Source: Rhodococcus sp. SBT000017
Lineage (GTDB): Bacteria > Actinomycetota > Actinomycetes > Mycobacteriales > Mycobacteriaceae
Direction of reading: 5' to 3'
DNA length: 64,000 nt
Assembly (NCBI RefSeq): GCF_003688915.1
Contig: NZ_REFU01000001.1
Location: forward strand, 4,340,001-4,404,000
Made by a program: the position numbers and the translations under genes
In this document: piece after piece, positions 43,515-56,608 of the stretch
Layout of the letters: each line of letters begins with the position of its first letter
Position numbering within the stretch: the first letter of the stretch is position 1
Notes under the pieces: model-generated
The model's input: only the letters and a program-made list of their open reading frames with translations
Database searches by the model: none
What the model was told of the DNA's origin: nothing

Positions 43515-43994
43515 TCAGGCGCTCCGCAGCACGGCCGGCTCGGTGACGACGCGAATGCCCGGCTCCGGGTCGAATCGGTAACCGGCACCGCGGACGGTGG
43601 TGATCAGTCGGCCGAAGTGACCGAGCTTGGTTCGCACCCGGGACAGGTGCACGTCGACGCTGCGACCGCCGTCGGAGGTACTCAGTTCCGACCTCCCGAC
43701 GACGACGCGTGGGCGCTGCGCCAGGTACGCGAAGATCTCGAACTCGGTGTGGCTCAGTCGCACGCTCCTGCCGCCGAGGATCACATCGCGGGCGGGCAGA
43801 TCGATCACCAGGGGAGCGTTGAGCTCGCTGACGCGTACATCGAAGCGCGTCAGGATCTTCGCGTGCGGGGCATAGCTCTTGGCGGCGCTGCGAAGGGCGT
43901 CGGCGAGTGCGTGCAGTTGCGGGCGAGTCAGTCCCTGCAGGGACGATGTGCCGGAATCGGAGATGCGGACGACGACGGTCGCTTCGGTGCTCAT
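43515..43994 (-). CDS. orphan OmpR-type winged-helix regulator
   Basis: The 159-residue product has a C-terminal OmpR/PhoB winged helix: VILGGRSVRLSHTEFEIFAYLAQRPRVVVGRSEL, then VDVHLSRVRTKLGHFGRLITTVRGAGYRF. No receiver domain precedes it; the N-terminal 65 residues are unrelated. It therefore is not a phosphorylated response regulator in the usual sense. The ATG at 43994 has AGGAG before it. It lies tail-to-tail with the four-helix protein gene, three bases apart. Confidence 0.85.
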   Translation of the reverse strand: MSTEATVVVRISDSGTSSLQGLTRPQLHALADALRSAAKSYAPHAKILTRFDVRVSELNAPLVIDLPARDVILGGRSVRLSHTEFEIFAYLAQRPRVVVGRSELSTSDGGRSVDVHLSRVRTKLGHFGRLITTVRGAGYRFDPEPGIRVVTEPAVLRSA

Positions 43995-44153
43995 GACGGG
44001 TGGCTCCTGTGACAAGGGTGCTGCTGATACGGGACGGATGGTCAGCGTGGGCAGCGACAGTTCTCGTTCACAGCCACAGAGTCGTCGACGATCGGCAGTT
44101 CCGCCAGGGATCCATTCACCGTGATCGCAACGGTTGACCCCGTGGCCGTCGGG

Positions 44154-44927
44154 TCAGGATTTGGGGAGCGTCATGATTTCCGCACCGTCGTCGGTGATCA
44201 TCACGGTGTGCTCGCTGTGTGCGGTGAGGCATCCCGTCGTGCTCCGCAAAGTCCAGCCGTCCGGGTCGGTGACGAGTTCGTCGGTGTCCTCCATGACCCA
44301 CGGCTCGAGCGCCAACATCAAGCCCGGGCGTAGACGGTAGCCGCGGCCGGGCCGTCCGGAGTTGGAGACGTGGGGATCCTGGTGCATCGTCGAGCCGATG
44401 CCGTGGCCGCCGAACTGCATGTTGATCGGGTAGCCGGCGGCATTGAGCACCGTGCCGATGGCGTGGGAGATATCGCCGATTTTGTTGCCCGGTCGAGCCG
44501 CTTCGATTCCCGCGGCCAGGGCACGTTCGGTGGCGTCGATCATCGCGAGACTCTTGGCGGGCTTGTTCTCACCCACGACGAAACTGATGGCCGAGTCCGC
44601 TGCGACGCCGCCGAGGATCACGGCCAGGTCCAGCGTCAGCAGATCGCCGTCGGCCAGTGCGTAGTCGTACGGAAGGCCGTGCAGCACAGCATCGTTGACG
44701 GAAGTGCAGATGTAGTGACCGAACGGACCGCGACCGAAGGACGGCGCGTAGTCGACGTAGCAGGACGTCGCCCCGGCTCCCTCGATGATCTCTTTGGTCC
44801 ACTGATCGATCTCGAGCAGATTGGTGCCGACTGTGGCGCGTTCGCGAACGGTTCGGAGAATCCCAGCTACCAGGGCGCCGGATTCGCGCGCGAGGGGGAT
44901 CTTGGTGGGGGGAAGAATTTCGATCAT
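44154..44927 (-). CDS. map: methionine aminopeptidase
   Basis: This 257-residue type I enzyme removes the initiator Met from new proteins. The metal and substrate residues are visible: His83 in VLHGLP, Asp100 in LTLDLAV, Asp111 in GVAADSAISF, a His in FGGHGIGSTMH, Glu in LALEPWV and Glu in AHSEHTV. The N-terminal 12 residues are short, without a zinc-finger extension. At least one other copy is expected elsewhere, beside the ribosomal genes. AAAGG precedes the ATG. Only 17 bases separate it from the divergent acetyltransferase start. Confidence 0.93.
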   Translation of the reverse strand: MIEILPPTKIPLARESGALVAGILRTVRERATVGTNLLEIDQWTKEIIEGAGATSCYVDYAPSFGRGPFGHYICTSVNDAVLHGLPYDYALADGDLLTLDLAVILGGVAADSAISFVVGENKPAKSLAMIDATERALAAGIEAARPGNKIGDISHAIGTVLNAAGYPINMQFGGHGIGSTMHQDPHVSNSGRPGRGYRLRPGLMLALEPWVMEDTDELVTDPDGWTLRSTTGCLTAHSEHTVMITDDGAEIMTLPKS

Positions 44928-44944
44928 GTGGTGCCTTTCGCCGT

Positions 44945-45724
44945 ATGACGAACAACGATACCGGTATAAGTATTGGTGTCGAGTCCGACGGCGCGCAGAG
45001 CCGTGACTCGGTTCGTGCGACGCTGTCTGTCGTGTCTGCTCATCCTCTCGACGACCCCGTTCGTAATTCCCTCGAGGGCTCGCTCTCGCGGTTCGCGGTC
45101 CGGCGCGGGCGGATCATCCGTGCCGATCCCGAGGTGTCTCCGTTCCTGGTGCACCCCGACGTCCTCGAGTCCGAGGACTGGGACGACATCGCGGCCCTGT
45201 TCGGCCCGCGAACCGTCGTCGCCCTTGCCGGCCCGGAACGCGCACTGCCCGAGGGCTGGTCGCACCTCGAGACCTTCGGTCTGGTGCAACTCGTCGGCAC
45301 GCACCTCGAGACGCGGCCCTTCGTAGAGGCGGTCGAGCTGACTGCAGCGGACGTCCCGGAGATGCTCGATCTGGTTCGCCGCACCGAGCCCGGACCGTTC
45401 CTGCCCCGCACCATCGAACTCGGCACGTACCTCGGTGTTCGACGCGATGGCGCTCTGATCGCGATGGCGGGCGAGCGTATGCACCCCACGGGGTGGACAG
45501 AGATCAGTGCCGTGTGCACCGACCCGGCGTTTCGCGGGCAGGGGCTGGCCACCGACCTGGTTCGCGCGATCGGCCACGGCATTCGCGCCCGCGGTGAGGA
45601 GCCGTTCCTGCATGCGTCGGCCGCAAACGTGAGTGCCATCGAGCTCTATCTCTCCATCGGATTCGAGTTGCGTCGAACCTCGCACCTGACGCTGGTCCGC
45701 ACGCCCGCGCCGAACGCGAGATAG
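44945..45724 (+). CDS. GNAT-family N-acetyltransferase
   Basis: The 259-residue product has a C-terminal GNAT domain: VRRDGALIAMAGERMHPTGWTEISAVCTDPAFRGQGLATDLVRAI with the acetyl-CoA loop (RGQGLA), and HASAANVSAIELYLSIGFELR. The N-terminal half is a second, degenerate GNAT-like unit. The substrate is unknown. The start is uncertain. An ATG at 44945 lies only 17 bases from the divergent map gene. A TATAAG box at 44965-44970 lies inside the called N-terminus, and an in-frame GTG at 45032 would give a 230-residue protein. Confidence 0.82.
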   Translation: MTNNDTGISIGVESDGAQSRDSVRATLSVVSAHPLDDPVRNSLEGSLSRFAVRRGRIIRADPEVSPFLVHPDVLESEDWDDIAALFGPRTVVALAGPERALPEGWSHLETFGLVQLVGTHLETRPFVEAVELTAADVPEMLDLVRRTEPGPFLPRTIELGTYLGVRRDGALIAMAGERMHPTGWTEISAVCTDPAFRGQGLATDLVRAIGHGIRARGEEPFLHASAANVSAIELYLSIGFELRRTSHLTLVRTPAPNAR

Positions 45725-45775
45725 GTTTCGAAATCCGTTGTTGCGTGCTCTGACCTCGAAGACATACCGTTACCT

Positions 45776-46114
45776 ATGCGAATAAACGGCGAAGTGATCT
45801 ACGACGATGGACTGGTCCGTCTCGACGAGGCAGGCGTCACGCTGAGGTATTACTACTTTCCTTTCGCCACCAAGAAGTTCGTTCCGTACGACCGGATTCG
45901 CGCCGTCGACACCGCCGTCCTCGGCAATTGGAACGGGCGGTGGAGGCTGTGGGGAGCGTCCTGGATCGACCAGTGGCTTCCACTGGACGTGATGCGTCCC
46001 AAGAAGGACACTGCAGTGGTGCTCACCCTCCGCCGCATCTCGCCGGTCTTCACCCCCGACGATCCGGACCTGATTGCCCATCTGATTCGCGAGCGCATGG
46101 CCGCACAGCAGTGA
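45776..46114 (+). CDS. small PH-like-domain protein, unknown function
   Basis: The 112-residue product is beta-rich, with IYDDGLVRLDEAGVTLRYYYFPFATKKFVPYDRIRAVDTA and a later VVLTLRRISPVFTPDDPDLIAHLIRERM. The alternation suggests a small PH-like fold as in other DUF membrane-protein partners. TACCGT at 45765-45770 may be its -10 box. Its stop overlaps the start of the DUF202 gene (GTGA), so they should be cotranscribed and may act together at the membrane. Confidence 0.7.
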   Translation: MRINGEVIYDDGLVRLDEAGVTLRYYYFPFATKKFVPYDRIRAVDTAVLGNWNGRWRLWGASWIDQWLPLDVMRPKKDTAVVLTLRRISPVFTPDDPDLIAHLIRERMAAQQ

Positions 46115-46443
46115 CGCGCCCCGACGAGCGGTTCACGCTGGCCAGTGAACGCACTTTTCTCGCCTGGCTGCGGACGTCGCTGGGGCTCCTGGCCGGCGGT
46201 ATCGCGGTCGTCCACCTCGTTCCCGATTTCAGCACCGGGTGGGTCCGCACGGGACTCGGGCTGATACTCATCGGTCTCGCCGCGGCGGCACCGATCATCG
46301 GTCTACGACGGTGGATGCGCGTTCGAGATGCTCTGGAGAAGGGTGCACCGATGCCCGAGTCACGAGATCTGTGGATCTTCGCCGTCGGTATCGGCGCGGT
46401 GGCAGTGCTGGCTGCAGTGGTCACGGTTCTGGGGATCCAGTAG
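46111..46443 (+). CDS. DUF202 (YidH-type) membrane protein
   Basis: The 110-residue product has the DUF202 start FTLASERTFLAWLRTSLGLLAGGIAVVHL, then two further membrane helices (WVRTGLGLILIGLAAAAPIIGL and WIFAVGIGAVAVLAAVVTVLG). This family includes YidH and the transporter part of vacuolar VTC proteins, but bacterial function is unknown. The GTG start overlaps the previous stop by four bases. Confidence 0.85.
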   Translation: MTRPDERFTLASERTFLAWLRTSLGLLAGGIAVVHLVPDFSTGWVRTGLGLILIGLAAAAPIIGLRRWMRVRDALEKGAPMPESRDLWIFAVGIGAVAVLAAVVTVLGIQ

Positions 46444-46448
46444 CAGCA

Positions 46449-46535
46449 GGAGTGGAGCCTGCGGAACGACCCTTGGGTCAGGAGTGGAGCCTGCGGAACG
46501 ACCCTTGGGTCAGGAGTGGAGCCTGCGGAACGACC
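46449..46535 (+). repeat. three tandem copies of the dispersed repeat, 32-bp period
   Basis: Copies begin at 46449, 46481 and 46513, joined by CTTGGGTCA, in the 162-bp gap between the DUF202 gene and fgd1. Identical units argue for recent tandem amplification. Confidence 0.9.
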
Positions 46536-46605
46536 TTGGGGTACTCCGCCGACGGCCGAAGGTGCACAATCGAAGAACTAGGACGACCAACGACAGGAGT
46601 TCGGC

Positions 46606-47619
46606 GTGGCGCAGGGTCTCAAGCTGGGGTACAAGGCATCGGCGGAGCAGTTCGGACCGCGGGAGTTGGTCGAACTCGGTGTGCTCGCCGAGCAGCACGG
46701 TATGGATTCGGCGACGGTCAGCGACCACTTCCAGCCGTGGCGACACGAGGGTGGCCACGCGCCGTTCTCACTGGCCTGGATGACGGCCGTCGGGGAACGT
46801 ACGAACACGATCCAGCTCGGCACCTCGGTGCTGACGCCGACGTTCCGCTACAACCCGCCGGTCATCGCTCAGGCGTTCGCGACGATGGGCTGCCTGTATC
46901 CCGGACGCATCATGCTGGGTGTGGGCACCGGCGAAGCGCTCAACGAGATCGCGACCGGGTTCACCGGCGAATGGCCGGAGTTCAAGGAACGATTCGCGCG
47001 CCTGCGTGAGTCGGTGCGGTTGATGCGCGAGCTGTGGCTCGGCGACCGCGTCGACTTCGAGGGTGAGTACTACACAACCAAGGGCGCGTCGATCTACGAC
47101 GTTCCCGAGGGTGGTATCCCGGTCTACATCGCCGCAGGCGGTCCCGTGGTGGCGCGTTACGCAGGCCGCGCGGGCGACGGATTCATCTGTACCTCGGGCA
47201 AGGGCATGGAGCTCTACACCGACAAGCTGCTTCCGGCCGTGGAAGAGGGCGCGGGCAAGGCCGAGCGCGACGCCGGTGAGATCGACAAGATGATCGAGAT
47301 CAAGATCAGCTACGACACCGATCCCGAACTGGCGCTGGAGAATTGCCGCTTCTGGGCCCCGCTGTCGCTGACGCCCGAGCAGAAGCACTCTATCGACGAT
47401 CCCATCGAGATGGAGAAGGCCGCCGACGAGCTGCCGATCGAGCAGGTCGCCAAGCGCTGGATCGTGGCATCGGACCCGGACGAGGCAGTGGAGAAGGTCA
47501 AGCAGTACACCGATGCCGGTCTGAATCACCTGGTGTTCCACGCGCCGGGTCACGATCAGAAGCGATTCCTCGAGCTGTTCGAGAAGGACCTCGCGCCGCG
47601 CCTGCGCAAGCTCGGCTGA
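46606..47619 (+). CDS. fgd1: F420-dependent glucose-6-phosphate dehydrogenase
   Basis: This 337-residue luciferase-like flavoenzyme oxidises glucose 6-phosphate to 6-phosphogluconolactone and reduces coenzyme F420, so it is the main cellular source of F420H2. Motifs [53 protein letters not shown] and [20 protein letters not shown] closely fit FGD1. Length matches M. tuberculosis Rv0407. The GTG at 46606 has AGGAG 7 bases upstream. The F420H2-using Ddn-like gene adjoins, and pta-ackA follow as in mycobacteria. Confidence 0.95.
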   Translation: MAQGLKLGYKASAEQFGPRELVELGVLAEQHGMDSATVSDHFQPWRHEGGHAPFSLAWMTAVGERTNTIQLGTSVLTPTFRYNPPVIAQAFATMGCLYPGRIMLGVGTGEALNEIATGFTGEWPEFKERFARLRESVRLMRELWLGDRVDFEGEYYTTKGASIYDVPEGGIPVYIAAGGPVVARYAGRAGDGFICTSGKGMELYTDKLLPAVEEGAGKAERDAGEIDKMIEIKISYDTDPELALENCRFWAPLSLTPEQKHSIDDPIEMEKAADELPIEQVAKRWIVASDPDEAVEKVKQYTDAGLNHLVFHAPGHDQKRFLELFEKDLAPRLRKLG

Positions 47620-47631
47620 CTCCCGACGAGA

Positions 47632-48144
47632 CTAGAGATCGGCCGTGAGTGCGAACAATCGCATGTCACGGTCGGTCCGGGTCTCGTACTCGCCGTACAC
47701 CTCGACCATGGCGTCGAACTGCCGGTAGATGCGAGCCTTCTCGTCTCCGGTGATCCGGGTGGCCGTCACCGGAATCTTCTTGCCGCCGATGGCCACCACG
47801 GCCTTCGGGTCCGCGAGCAGGTTCGACGTCCACGCCGGGTGGTGCTGCTGACCGAAATTGGATCCGACGACGTAGATCTTTTCGGCCTCCCGGTAGTACA
47901 GCAGCGGGCTCGTCCTGGGTTTGCCGGACTTGCGGCCGGTGGTGGTCAGCAACACCACCGGGGCCGCGATCGGCCCGAGGACGGTGAAGCGGCCGTCCGA
48001 CTTGGTCAGCAACCACCGGTCGACGCCTGCGAGGTTCCTGATGACCCATGAACCGGGCTTCGTCGACGCGAACTTCACGGCGGGCTTGCGGATGAACGAG
48101 GTTTCGCTGCCCCAGCGCACATCCGGGAACGGTGATTCGGCCAT
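47632..48144 (-). CDS. Ddn-like F420H2-dependent reductase (DUF385 nitroreductase family)
   Basis: The 170-residue product has the split-barrel fold of deazaflavin-dependent nitroreductases. It shows VVLLTTTGRKSGKPRTSPLLYYREAEKIYVVGSNFGQQHHPAWTSNLLADPKAVVAIGG, which includes the F420 phosphate-binding residues of the family. Related mycobacterial Ddn activates nitroimidazole drugs and reduces quinones. It is convergent with fgd1, 12 bases apart, and could use the F420H2 that Fgd1 makes. Physiological substrate is unknown. Confidence 0.88.
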   Translation of the reverse strand: MAESPFPDVRWGSETSFIRKPAVKFASTKPGSWVIRNLAGVDRWLLTKSDGRFTVLGPIAAPVVLLTTTGRKSGKPRTSPLLYYREAEKIYVVGSNFGQQHHPAWTSNLLADPKAVVAIGGKKIPVTATRITGDEKARIYRQFDAMVEVYGEYETRTDRDMRLFALTADL

Positions 48145-48199
48145 GGTTCATGGGACAGCCCGACCGCGCCCGGTGTCAACACCCCACGCCTACTAGACA

Positions 48200-48256
48200 G
48201 GAGTGGAGCCTGCGGAACGACCCCTACTAGGCAGGAGTGGAGCCTGCGGAACGACC
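48200..48256 (+). repeat. two copies of the dispersed repeat before pta
   Basis: Copies at 48200-48222 and 48234-48256, 34 bases apart, each followed by CCTACTAG. The second ends immediately before the TAGGCT -10 box (48262-48267) of pta. Confidence 0.88.
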
Positions 48257-48261
48257 CCTAC

Positions 48262-48267
48262 TAGGCT
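48262..48267 (+). promoter_or_regulatory. -10 box (TAGGCT) of pta
   Basis: TAGGCT occupies -13 to -8 of the ATG at 48275. The nearby repeat units end with similar CTACTAGGC stretches, so part of the promoter may derive from the repeat. Confidence 0.5.
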
Positions 48268-48274
48268 GGCGTGC

Positions 48275-50398
48275 ATGGCTGAGCCCAGCGGCACCGACGC
48301 GTCGGACATGTATCCCTCGAGCATCTACATCGCGTCACCGGAAGGGGACACCGGGAAGTCGACCATCGCGCTCGGTGTGCTGCAGATGCTCGCCGCGTCG
48401 GCGGCCCGGGTGGGGGTGTTCCGTCCCATCGCTCGTTCCACCGACGAGCCCGATTACATTCTCGAGTTGCTCGTCGAGCACACCACCGCAGATCTGACGT
48501 ACGAGCAGTCGCTCGGTGTCACGTACGAGCAGGTGCACGCCGATCAGGATGCAGCGCTCAGCAAGATCGTCGACCGGTATCACGAGGTGGCGTCCCAGTG
48601 CGACGCCGTGGTGATCGTGGGCAGTGATTACACCGATGTCGGCAGCCCCAGTGAACTCGGGTTCAATGCCCGCATCGCCGTCAATCTCGGTGCCCCCGTG
48701 CTGCTTGCGCTGCGCGGGTCCGGTCGCACGCCCGACGAGATCGCGCAGTTGGCCACTCTGTGCCAGGGCGAACTGCGTCAGCACCATGCCCACCTGGCTG
48801 CGATCGTGGCGAACCGTTGCGCGCCGGACGAACTCGACGCGGTCACCGACGCACTGGCGTCGGTCGGTGTGCCTGCATGGTCGCTGCCGGAGATTCCGCT
48901 CCTCGTCGCGCCGACGATGGCGGAACTGCTCGAGGCGGTGGACGGCACACTGTACTCCGGTGACTCGTCGCTGCTGCAGCGAGAAGCGTTGCGGGTCATG
49001 GTCGGTGGCATGACGGCCGAGCACATCCTCGAACGCCTCACCGAGGGCGTCGTCGTCATCGCGCCCGCGGACCGATCCGACGTGTTGCTCGCCCTCGTCA
49101 ATGCCCATGAGGCGGAGGGCTTTCCGTCCCTCGCCGGCATCATCATGAACGGCGGCATCGAACCCCATCCGGCGATCGCCCGATTGGTGGCAGGACTCGG
49201 GCCCCGGTTGCCGATCCTGACCACCGAGCTGGGCACGTTCGATACCGCCTCTGCTGCAGCGCAGACGCGCGGCCGCGTGGCGGTGGGCTCGCAGCGCAAG
49301 GTGGACACCGCACTCGGCCTGATGGAGCAGCGGGTCGACGCGAAAACCCTTCTGGGTCGGCTCGACATCGCCATTCCCACCATCACGACCCCGCAGATGT
49401 TCGAGTACCAGCTGATTCACCGGGCACGCGCCGACCGCAAGCACATCGTGCTCCCCGAGGGCGGTGACGATCGCATCCTCCGGGCTGCCGGGCGTCTGCT
49501 GCAGCGTCAGGTCGCGGACCTGACGATCCTCGGCGAGGAAGGTCCCATTCGGCGACGCGCATCGGAACTGGGCGTCGACCTCGACAGCGCAACGGTTCTC
49601 GACCCCAAGAACTGCGACTACGCCGAGGACTTCGCGGCCGAGTACACCGAGCTGCGCAAGCACAAGGGTATGACGATCGACCGTGCCCGCGAGATCATGG
49701 CCGACATCTCGTACTTCGGAACGATGATGGTGCACAAGGGAATTGCCGACGGCATGGTCTCCGGTGCCGCGCACACCACCGCGCACACCATCAAGCCGTC
49801 GTTCGAGATCATCAAGACGACCGAGGGCGTGTCGACGGTGTCGTCGATCTTCCTGATGTGCCTGTCCGATCGTGTTCTCGCCTACGGTGACTGCGCCGTC
49901 GTACCCGACCCGACGGCCGAGCAGCTCGCCGACATCGCCGTGTCCTCGGCGCAGACCTCGGCCCAGTTCGGGATCGAGCCGCGGGTGGCCATGCTGTCGT
50001 ACTCCACCGGTGAGTCCGGTTCCGGAGCCGATGTCGACAAGGTTCGGCAGGCCACAGCGCTTGTGCGCGAACGTAATCCGGAATTGCTCGTCGAGGGTCC
50101 GATCCAGTACGACGCGGCGATCGAACCGTCCGTCGCCGCGTCGAAGCTGCCCGATTCCGACGTCGCGGGCCGTGCGACGGTGTTCATCTTCCCGGACCTC
50201 AACACCGGTAACAACACCTACAAGGCCGTCCAGCGCAGCGCCGGTGCGGTTGCCGTCGGACCCGTTCTGCAGGGCCTGCGCAAGCCCGTCAACGATCTCT
50301 CGCGCGGTGCGCTGGTCGAGGACATCGTCAACACCGTCGCCATCACCGCGATTCAGGCACAGGGCATTGCCGCAGCAGCCGATCAGGAGGGCAAGTGA
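48275..50398 (+). CDS. pta: phosphate acetyltransferase
   Basis: The 707-residue enzyme converts acetyl-CoA and phosphate to acetyl phosphate. It has an N-terminal P-loop-like domain ([21 protein letters not shown]), a DRTGG-type middle region ([15 protein letters not shown]), and the C-terminal PTA catalytic domain with [22 protein letters not shown] and [33 protein letters not shown]. The ATG at 48275 is preferred because a -10 box lies at the leaderless distance; upstream in-frame starts fall within repeat copies. It is followed by ackA with a GTGA overlap. Confidence 0.95.
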   Translation: MAEPSGTDASDMYPSSIYIASPEGDTGKSTIALGVLQMLAASAARVGVFRPIARSTDEPDYILELLVEHTTADLTYEQSLGVTYEQVHADQDAALSKIVDRYHEVASQCDAVVIVGSDYTDVGSPSELGFNARIAVNLGAPVLLALRGSGRTPDEIAQLATLCQGELRQHHAHLAAIVANRCAPDELDAVTDALASVGVPAWSLPEIPLLVAPTMAELLEAVDGTLYSGDSSLLQREALRVMVGGMTAEHILERLTEGVVVIAPADRSDVLLALVNAHEAEGFPSLAGIIMNGGIEPHPAIARLVAGLGPRLPILTTELGTFDTASAAAQTRGRVAVGSQRKVDTALGLMEQRVDAKTLLGRLDIAIPTITTPQMFEYQLIHRARADRKHIVLPEGGDDRILRAAGRLLQRQVADLTILGEEGPIRRRASELGVDLDSATVLDPKNCDYAEDFAAEYTELRKHKGMTIDRAREIMADISYFGTMMVHKGIADGMVSGAAHTTAHTIKPSFEIIKTTEGVSTVSSIFLMCLSDRVLAYGDCAVVPDPTAEQLADIAVSSAQTSAQFGIEPRVAMLSYSTGESGSGADVDKVRQATALVRERNPELLVEGPIQYDAAIEPSVAASKLPDSDVAGRATVFIFPDLNTGNNTYKAVQRSAGAVAVGPVLQGLRKPVNDLSRGALVEDIVNTVAITAIQAQGIAAAADQEGK

Positions 50399-51582
50399 GC
50401 ATCCTCGTCGTCAACTCCGGTTCGTCCTCGGTCAAGTTCCAACTGGTCGACCCCGGCTCGGGGGAATCCGTGGCCAGCGGGCTCGTGGAGCGCATCGGTG
50501 AATCCGACGGCCGAGTCGAACTCGACCACCGTGGCGAGAGTGTCGAGCGAATCCAGCACATCGACGACCACGGTGCCGGTCTGGCCCTGGCCTTCGAGAT
50601 GCTCGCCGACGCAGGCGTCGAACTGGAATCGGTCACCGCCGTCGGGCATCGCGTGGTCCACGGCGGGACGGTGTTCTACCGTCCGACTATCATCGACGAC
50701 TCCGTAGTGCAGCAGATCTCCGATCTGAGCAACCTTGCACCACTGCACAATCCGCCGAACGTGCTGGGCATCGAGGTCGCCAGGAAGCAACTGCCGAATG
50801 TGCCGCACGTGGCAGTGTTCGACACGGCCTTCTTTCATTCCCTGCCCGACGCGGCCGCGACCTACGCCATCGACGCGACCGTCGCTGCCGAGTACGACAT
50901 CAGGCGCTACGGCTTTCACGGCACCTCGCATCGGTACGTGTCCGAGCAGGTGGCGCAGTTCCTGGGCCGCGACCTCGAGGACCTGAATCAGATCGTACTG
51001 CATCTGGGCAACGGCGCCTCGGCCTCGGCCGTCGCGGGTGGCAAGGCGGTCGACACGTCGATGGGACTGACTCCTCTCGAAGGTCTCGTGATGGGTACTC
51101 GCAGTGGGGATATCGACCCCGGAGTGATCATGCACCTGCGTCGCAGTGCAGGCATGAGCGTCGACGACATCGACGCCCTGCTCAACCGTCGCTCCGGCCT
51201 GATCGGACTGTCCGGGGTCAACGACTTCAGACAACTGCAGGAACGGATCGACGACGGGGACGCCTCCGCACGTCTGGCGTACGACGTCTACATTCATCGC
51301 CTACGCAAGTACATCGGCGCGTACATGATCGGGCTGGGTCGGCTCGACGCCATCACGTTCACCGCCGGTGTCGGTGAGAACGCCGCAGCGGTGCGCGCGG
51401 ACGCCCTCGCGAACCTGGAGGGCTTCGGCATCGAGATCGATGGCGAGCGTAATACGCTGCGCAGCAAGCAGGCTCGGGTGATCTCGACCGACGCGTCCAC
51501 CGTCACGGTGTTGGTGGTGCCGACCGACGAGGAGCTGGCGATCGCTCGTGCGGCGGACGACCTGGTTCGAGAAGGCGGCTAG
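50395..51582 (+). CDS. ackA: acetate kinase
   Basis: This 395-residue kinase interconverts acetyl phosphate and ADP with acetate and ATP. It begins [14 protein letters not shown] after the start and has the GHRVVHGG substrate loop, [35 protein letters not shown] with the catalytic His, [39 protein letters not shown] and a late VGENAAAVR. The GTG start sits inside the pta stop, so the pair is translationally coupled. It is convergent with pknG, 13 bases apart. Confidence 0.96.
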   Translation: MSILVVNSGSSSVKFQLVDPGSGESVASGLVERIGESDGRVELDHRGESVERIQHIDDHGAGLALAFEMLADAGVELESVTAVGHRVVHGGTVFYRPTIIDDSVVQQISDLSNLAPLHNPPNVLGIEVARKQLPNVPHVAVFDTAFFHSLPDAAATYAIDATVAAEYDIRRYGFHGTSHRYVSEQVAQFLGRDLEDLNQIVLHLGNGASASAVAGGKAVDTSMGLTPLEGLVMGTRSGDIDPGVIMHLRRSAGMSVDDIDALLNRRSGLIGLSGVNDFRQLQERIDDGDASARLAYDVYIHRLRKYIGAYMIGLGRLDAITFTAGVGENAAAVRADALANLEGFGIEIDGERNTLRSKQARVISTDASTVTVLVVPTDEELAIARAADDLVREGG

Positions 51583-51595
51583 AACAACGCGGCAG

Positions 51596-54983
<3,388 letters not shown>

Positions 54984-54987
<4 letters not shown>

Positions 54988-56288
54988 AGGTACTCCCGCA
55001 GCCTCGGGAACAGGCCGACACCGAAGGCGACCGACGCGACGACGGTGAGCACGTATGCGCCGTTCGACAGTCCGGACAGCACCCACACCGATCGGTCGAT
55101 GTTGGACCGCAGTTCGCTTCGCGCATTCTCGATTCCGTCGACCAGAACGCTGTCCAGCGCGGTGAACGCGGCCGCCGAATCGGACTCGCCGGTCCCGGTG
55201 GCAATGGAGACCGCGCCGTTGAAATCGCCGACCTCGAGTGCGGAATCGATCCGCGAGTGCGAGACCGACCACGTGTTCAGTGCATCGATCACCGCGGTGT
55301 CGCCCTGAAACATCTCCGTGAGCCGAGAGACGTTGGCGTCGAACGATTGTCCGTAATCCTGACCGCCGCCGCGGCGGGCGAGATCGAGAGTCTCGTCCGC
55401 CCTGGCCTGTTGCGCCAGAATGAAACCCGTCGTGTAGGACTTGAGCGGAGACACTCCGCGGTCGATCGCGCGATCGGTGGCGATCGAGGACACCAGTCCC
55501 ACCACCAGCATCCAGCCGAGCAGCCCGGCAACTGCCACTGTCGCAGCGAGGAATCCGACGTTCAACGTGCGGCGAGTGGTCCGCGACAGGTACCACTGAG
55601 CCAGTCCGGTCATCAGCAACAGGAACACCAGCGAACCGATCGCGAACAGGGGCGGACTGGTGAACCGTTCCTGATCGGCCGACACCCGCGACGCCTGCTC
55701 GGTGTACAACTTCTCGGCCAGCGGCAGCAAACTCGTCTGCATCATCGTCGAGGCTTCGCCGAGATACGCCGCGCCCACCGGATTTCCGCTGCGGTTGTTG
55801 GCCCTGGCCGTCTCGACCAGACCGCTGTACACCGGCAATCCAGCGGCGATCTGGGTGAGCACCGCGCTGGTGGCCGCATCGTTCTCGGTGACCCCGGCCG
55901 AGGCTGCGATCAGCTCGGACGACGCCTCGCCGAGCGCCTGCGAGTAACGCTCGCGTACCTCGGGCGGTTCGAGACCACCGGCAATGAACGCGGTGGCCGC
56001 AGCCGCGTCGGCGACCGACAGCGCCCCGTACAGATTCTGTGCCGAGTTTGCGAAGGGCTCGGTGCGCACCAACAGGGTGCCCAGGGTGTCGACCCGATCG
56101 GTCACAGCCGTGGACGCGAGGTTTCCGACCGTCAACGCCAGCACCACCAGCGCAGTTCCCATCGCGACCAACCGCGCAGGCGTCGAACGCATCGTGTATC
56201 GAACCGGTGGCTTACCTGCAGCGACACCGACGTGTGTAGCCGTTGTCGGGGGGACGGCAGCGGAGGGGGTAATACCGGCCGCGATCAC
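54984..56288 (-). CDS. glnX: GlnX membrane sensor partner of PknG
   Basis: The 434-residue protein has membrane helices near residues 40-60, 220-245, 255-280 and 405-425, with two extracytoplasmic helical sensor regions between them. This fits Rv0412c/GlnX, which relays the GlnH signal across the membrane. GTG at 56288 is the best start: the minus-strand TATGCT box lies at -13 to -8. ATG 56300 would add four residues. The 5' region abuts the IS110 element, whose left end lies about 60 bp upstream, so the promoter is close to the insertion. Confidence 0.88.
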
Positions 56289-56348
56289 GCACCCGAGCAT
56301 ATAAGTAGGCGGACGGTACTGCAGCCACTACAGGCAGGTGATTCACCT

Positions 56349-56608
56349 AATGGGACTTGATCGGCGAGTCTCCGGCTGGAACTGGAGCAACCGGACAACG
56401 CTGGTCACCGAGCCGCTGGTGGGTGAGCACTATTTCAACCTGGAGTGTGGATCGACTCCTAACCCTAGATCGTGTCCCCACCGGTCGGCGAGGGTTCCCA
56501 GAATGCTGATGGGGTGTCGTGCCACCAGAGCACTGATCCATTAGGTCGCCGTCCGGATCCCTCGAGGCTCGCCGACAGTGTCCGATCGAGCGCGAACAGG
56601 AGAACCGA
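56349..56608 (+). ncRNA. probable bridge-RNA region of the IS110 element
   Basis: IS110 elements of the group with a long 5' noncoding end encode a structured bridge RNA that pairs with target and donor DNA (established for IS621). Here 260 noncoding bases precede the transposase and are rich in short inverted repeats, e.g. GGCGAG with CTCGCC and GTGC...GCAC. A stretch GGTGAGCAC near 56420-56430 partly matches the reverse complement of the left target (GGTGAATC), which would suit a target-guide loop. I did not fold it; exact ends are unknown. Confidence 0.5.

Noticed and set aside
46449..46535. CRISPR-like tandem array (32-bp period)
   Set aside because: Three units only, near-identical spacers, no cas genes; these are copies of the dispersed repeat.
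48203..48274. Upstream start for pta within the repeat copies
   Set aside because: The added residues are a translation of the repeat units; the ATG at 48275 has a fitting -10 box.
48335..49786. Minus-strand ORF of 483 codons antisense to pta
   Set aside because: Shadow of pta, which has its two domains and correct neighbours.
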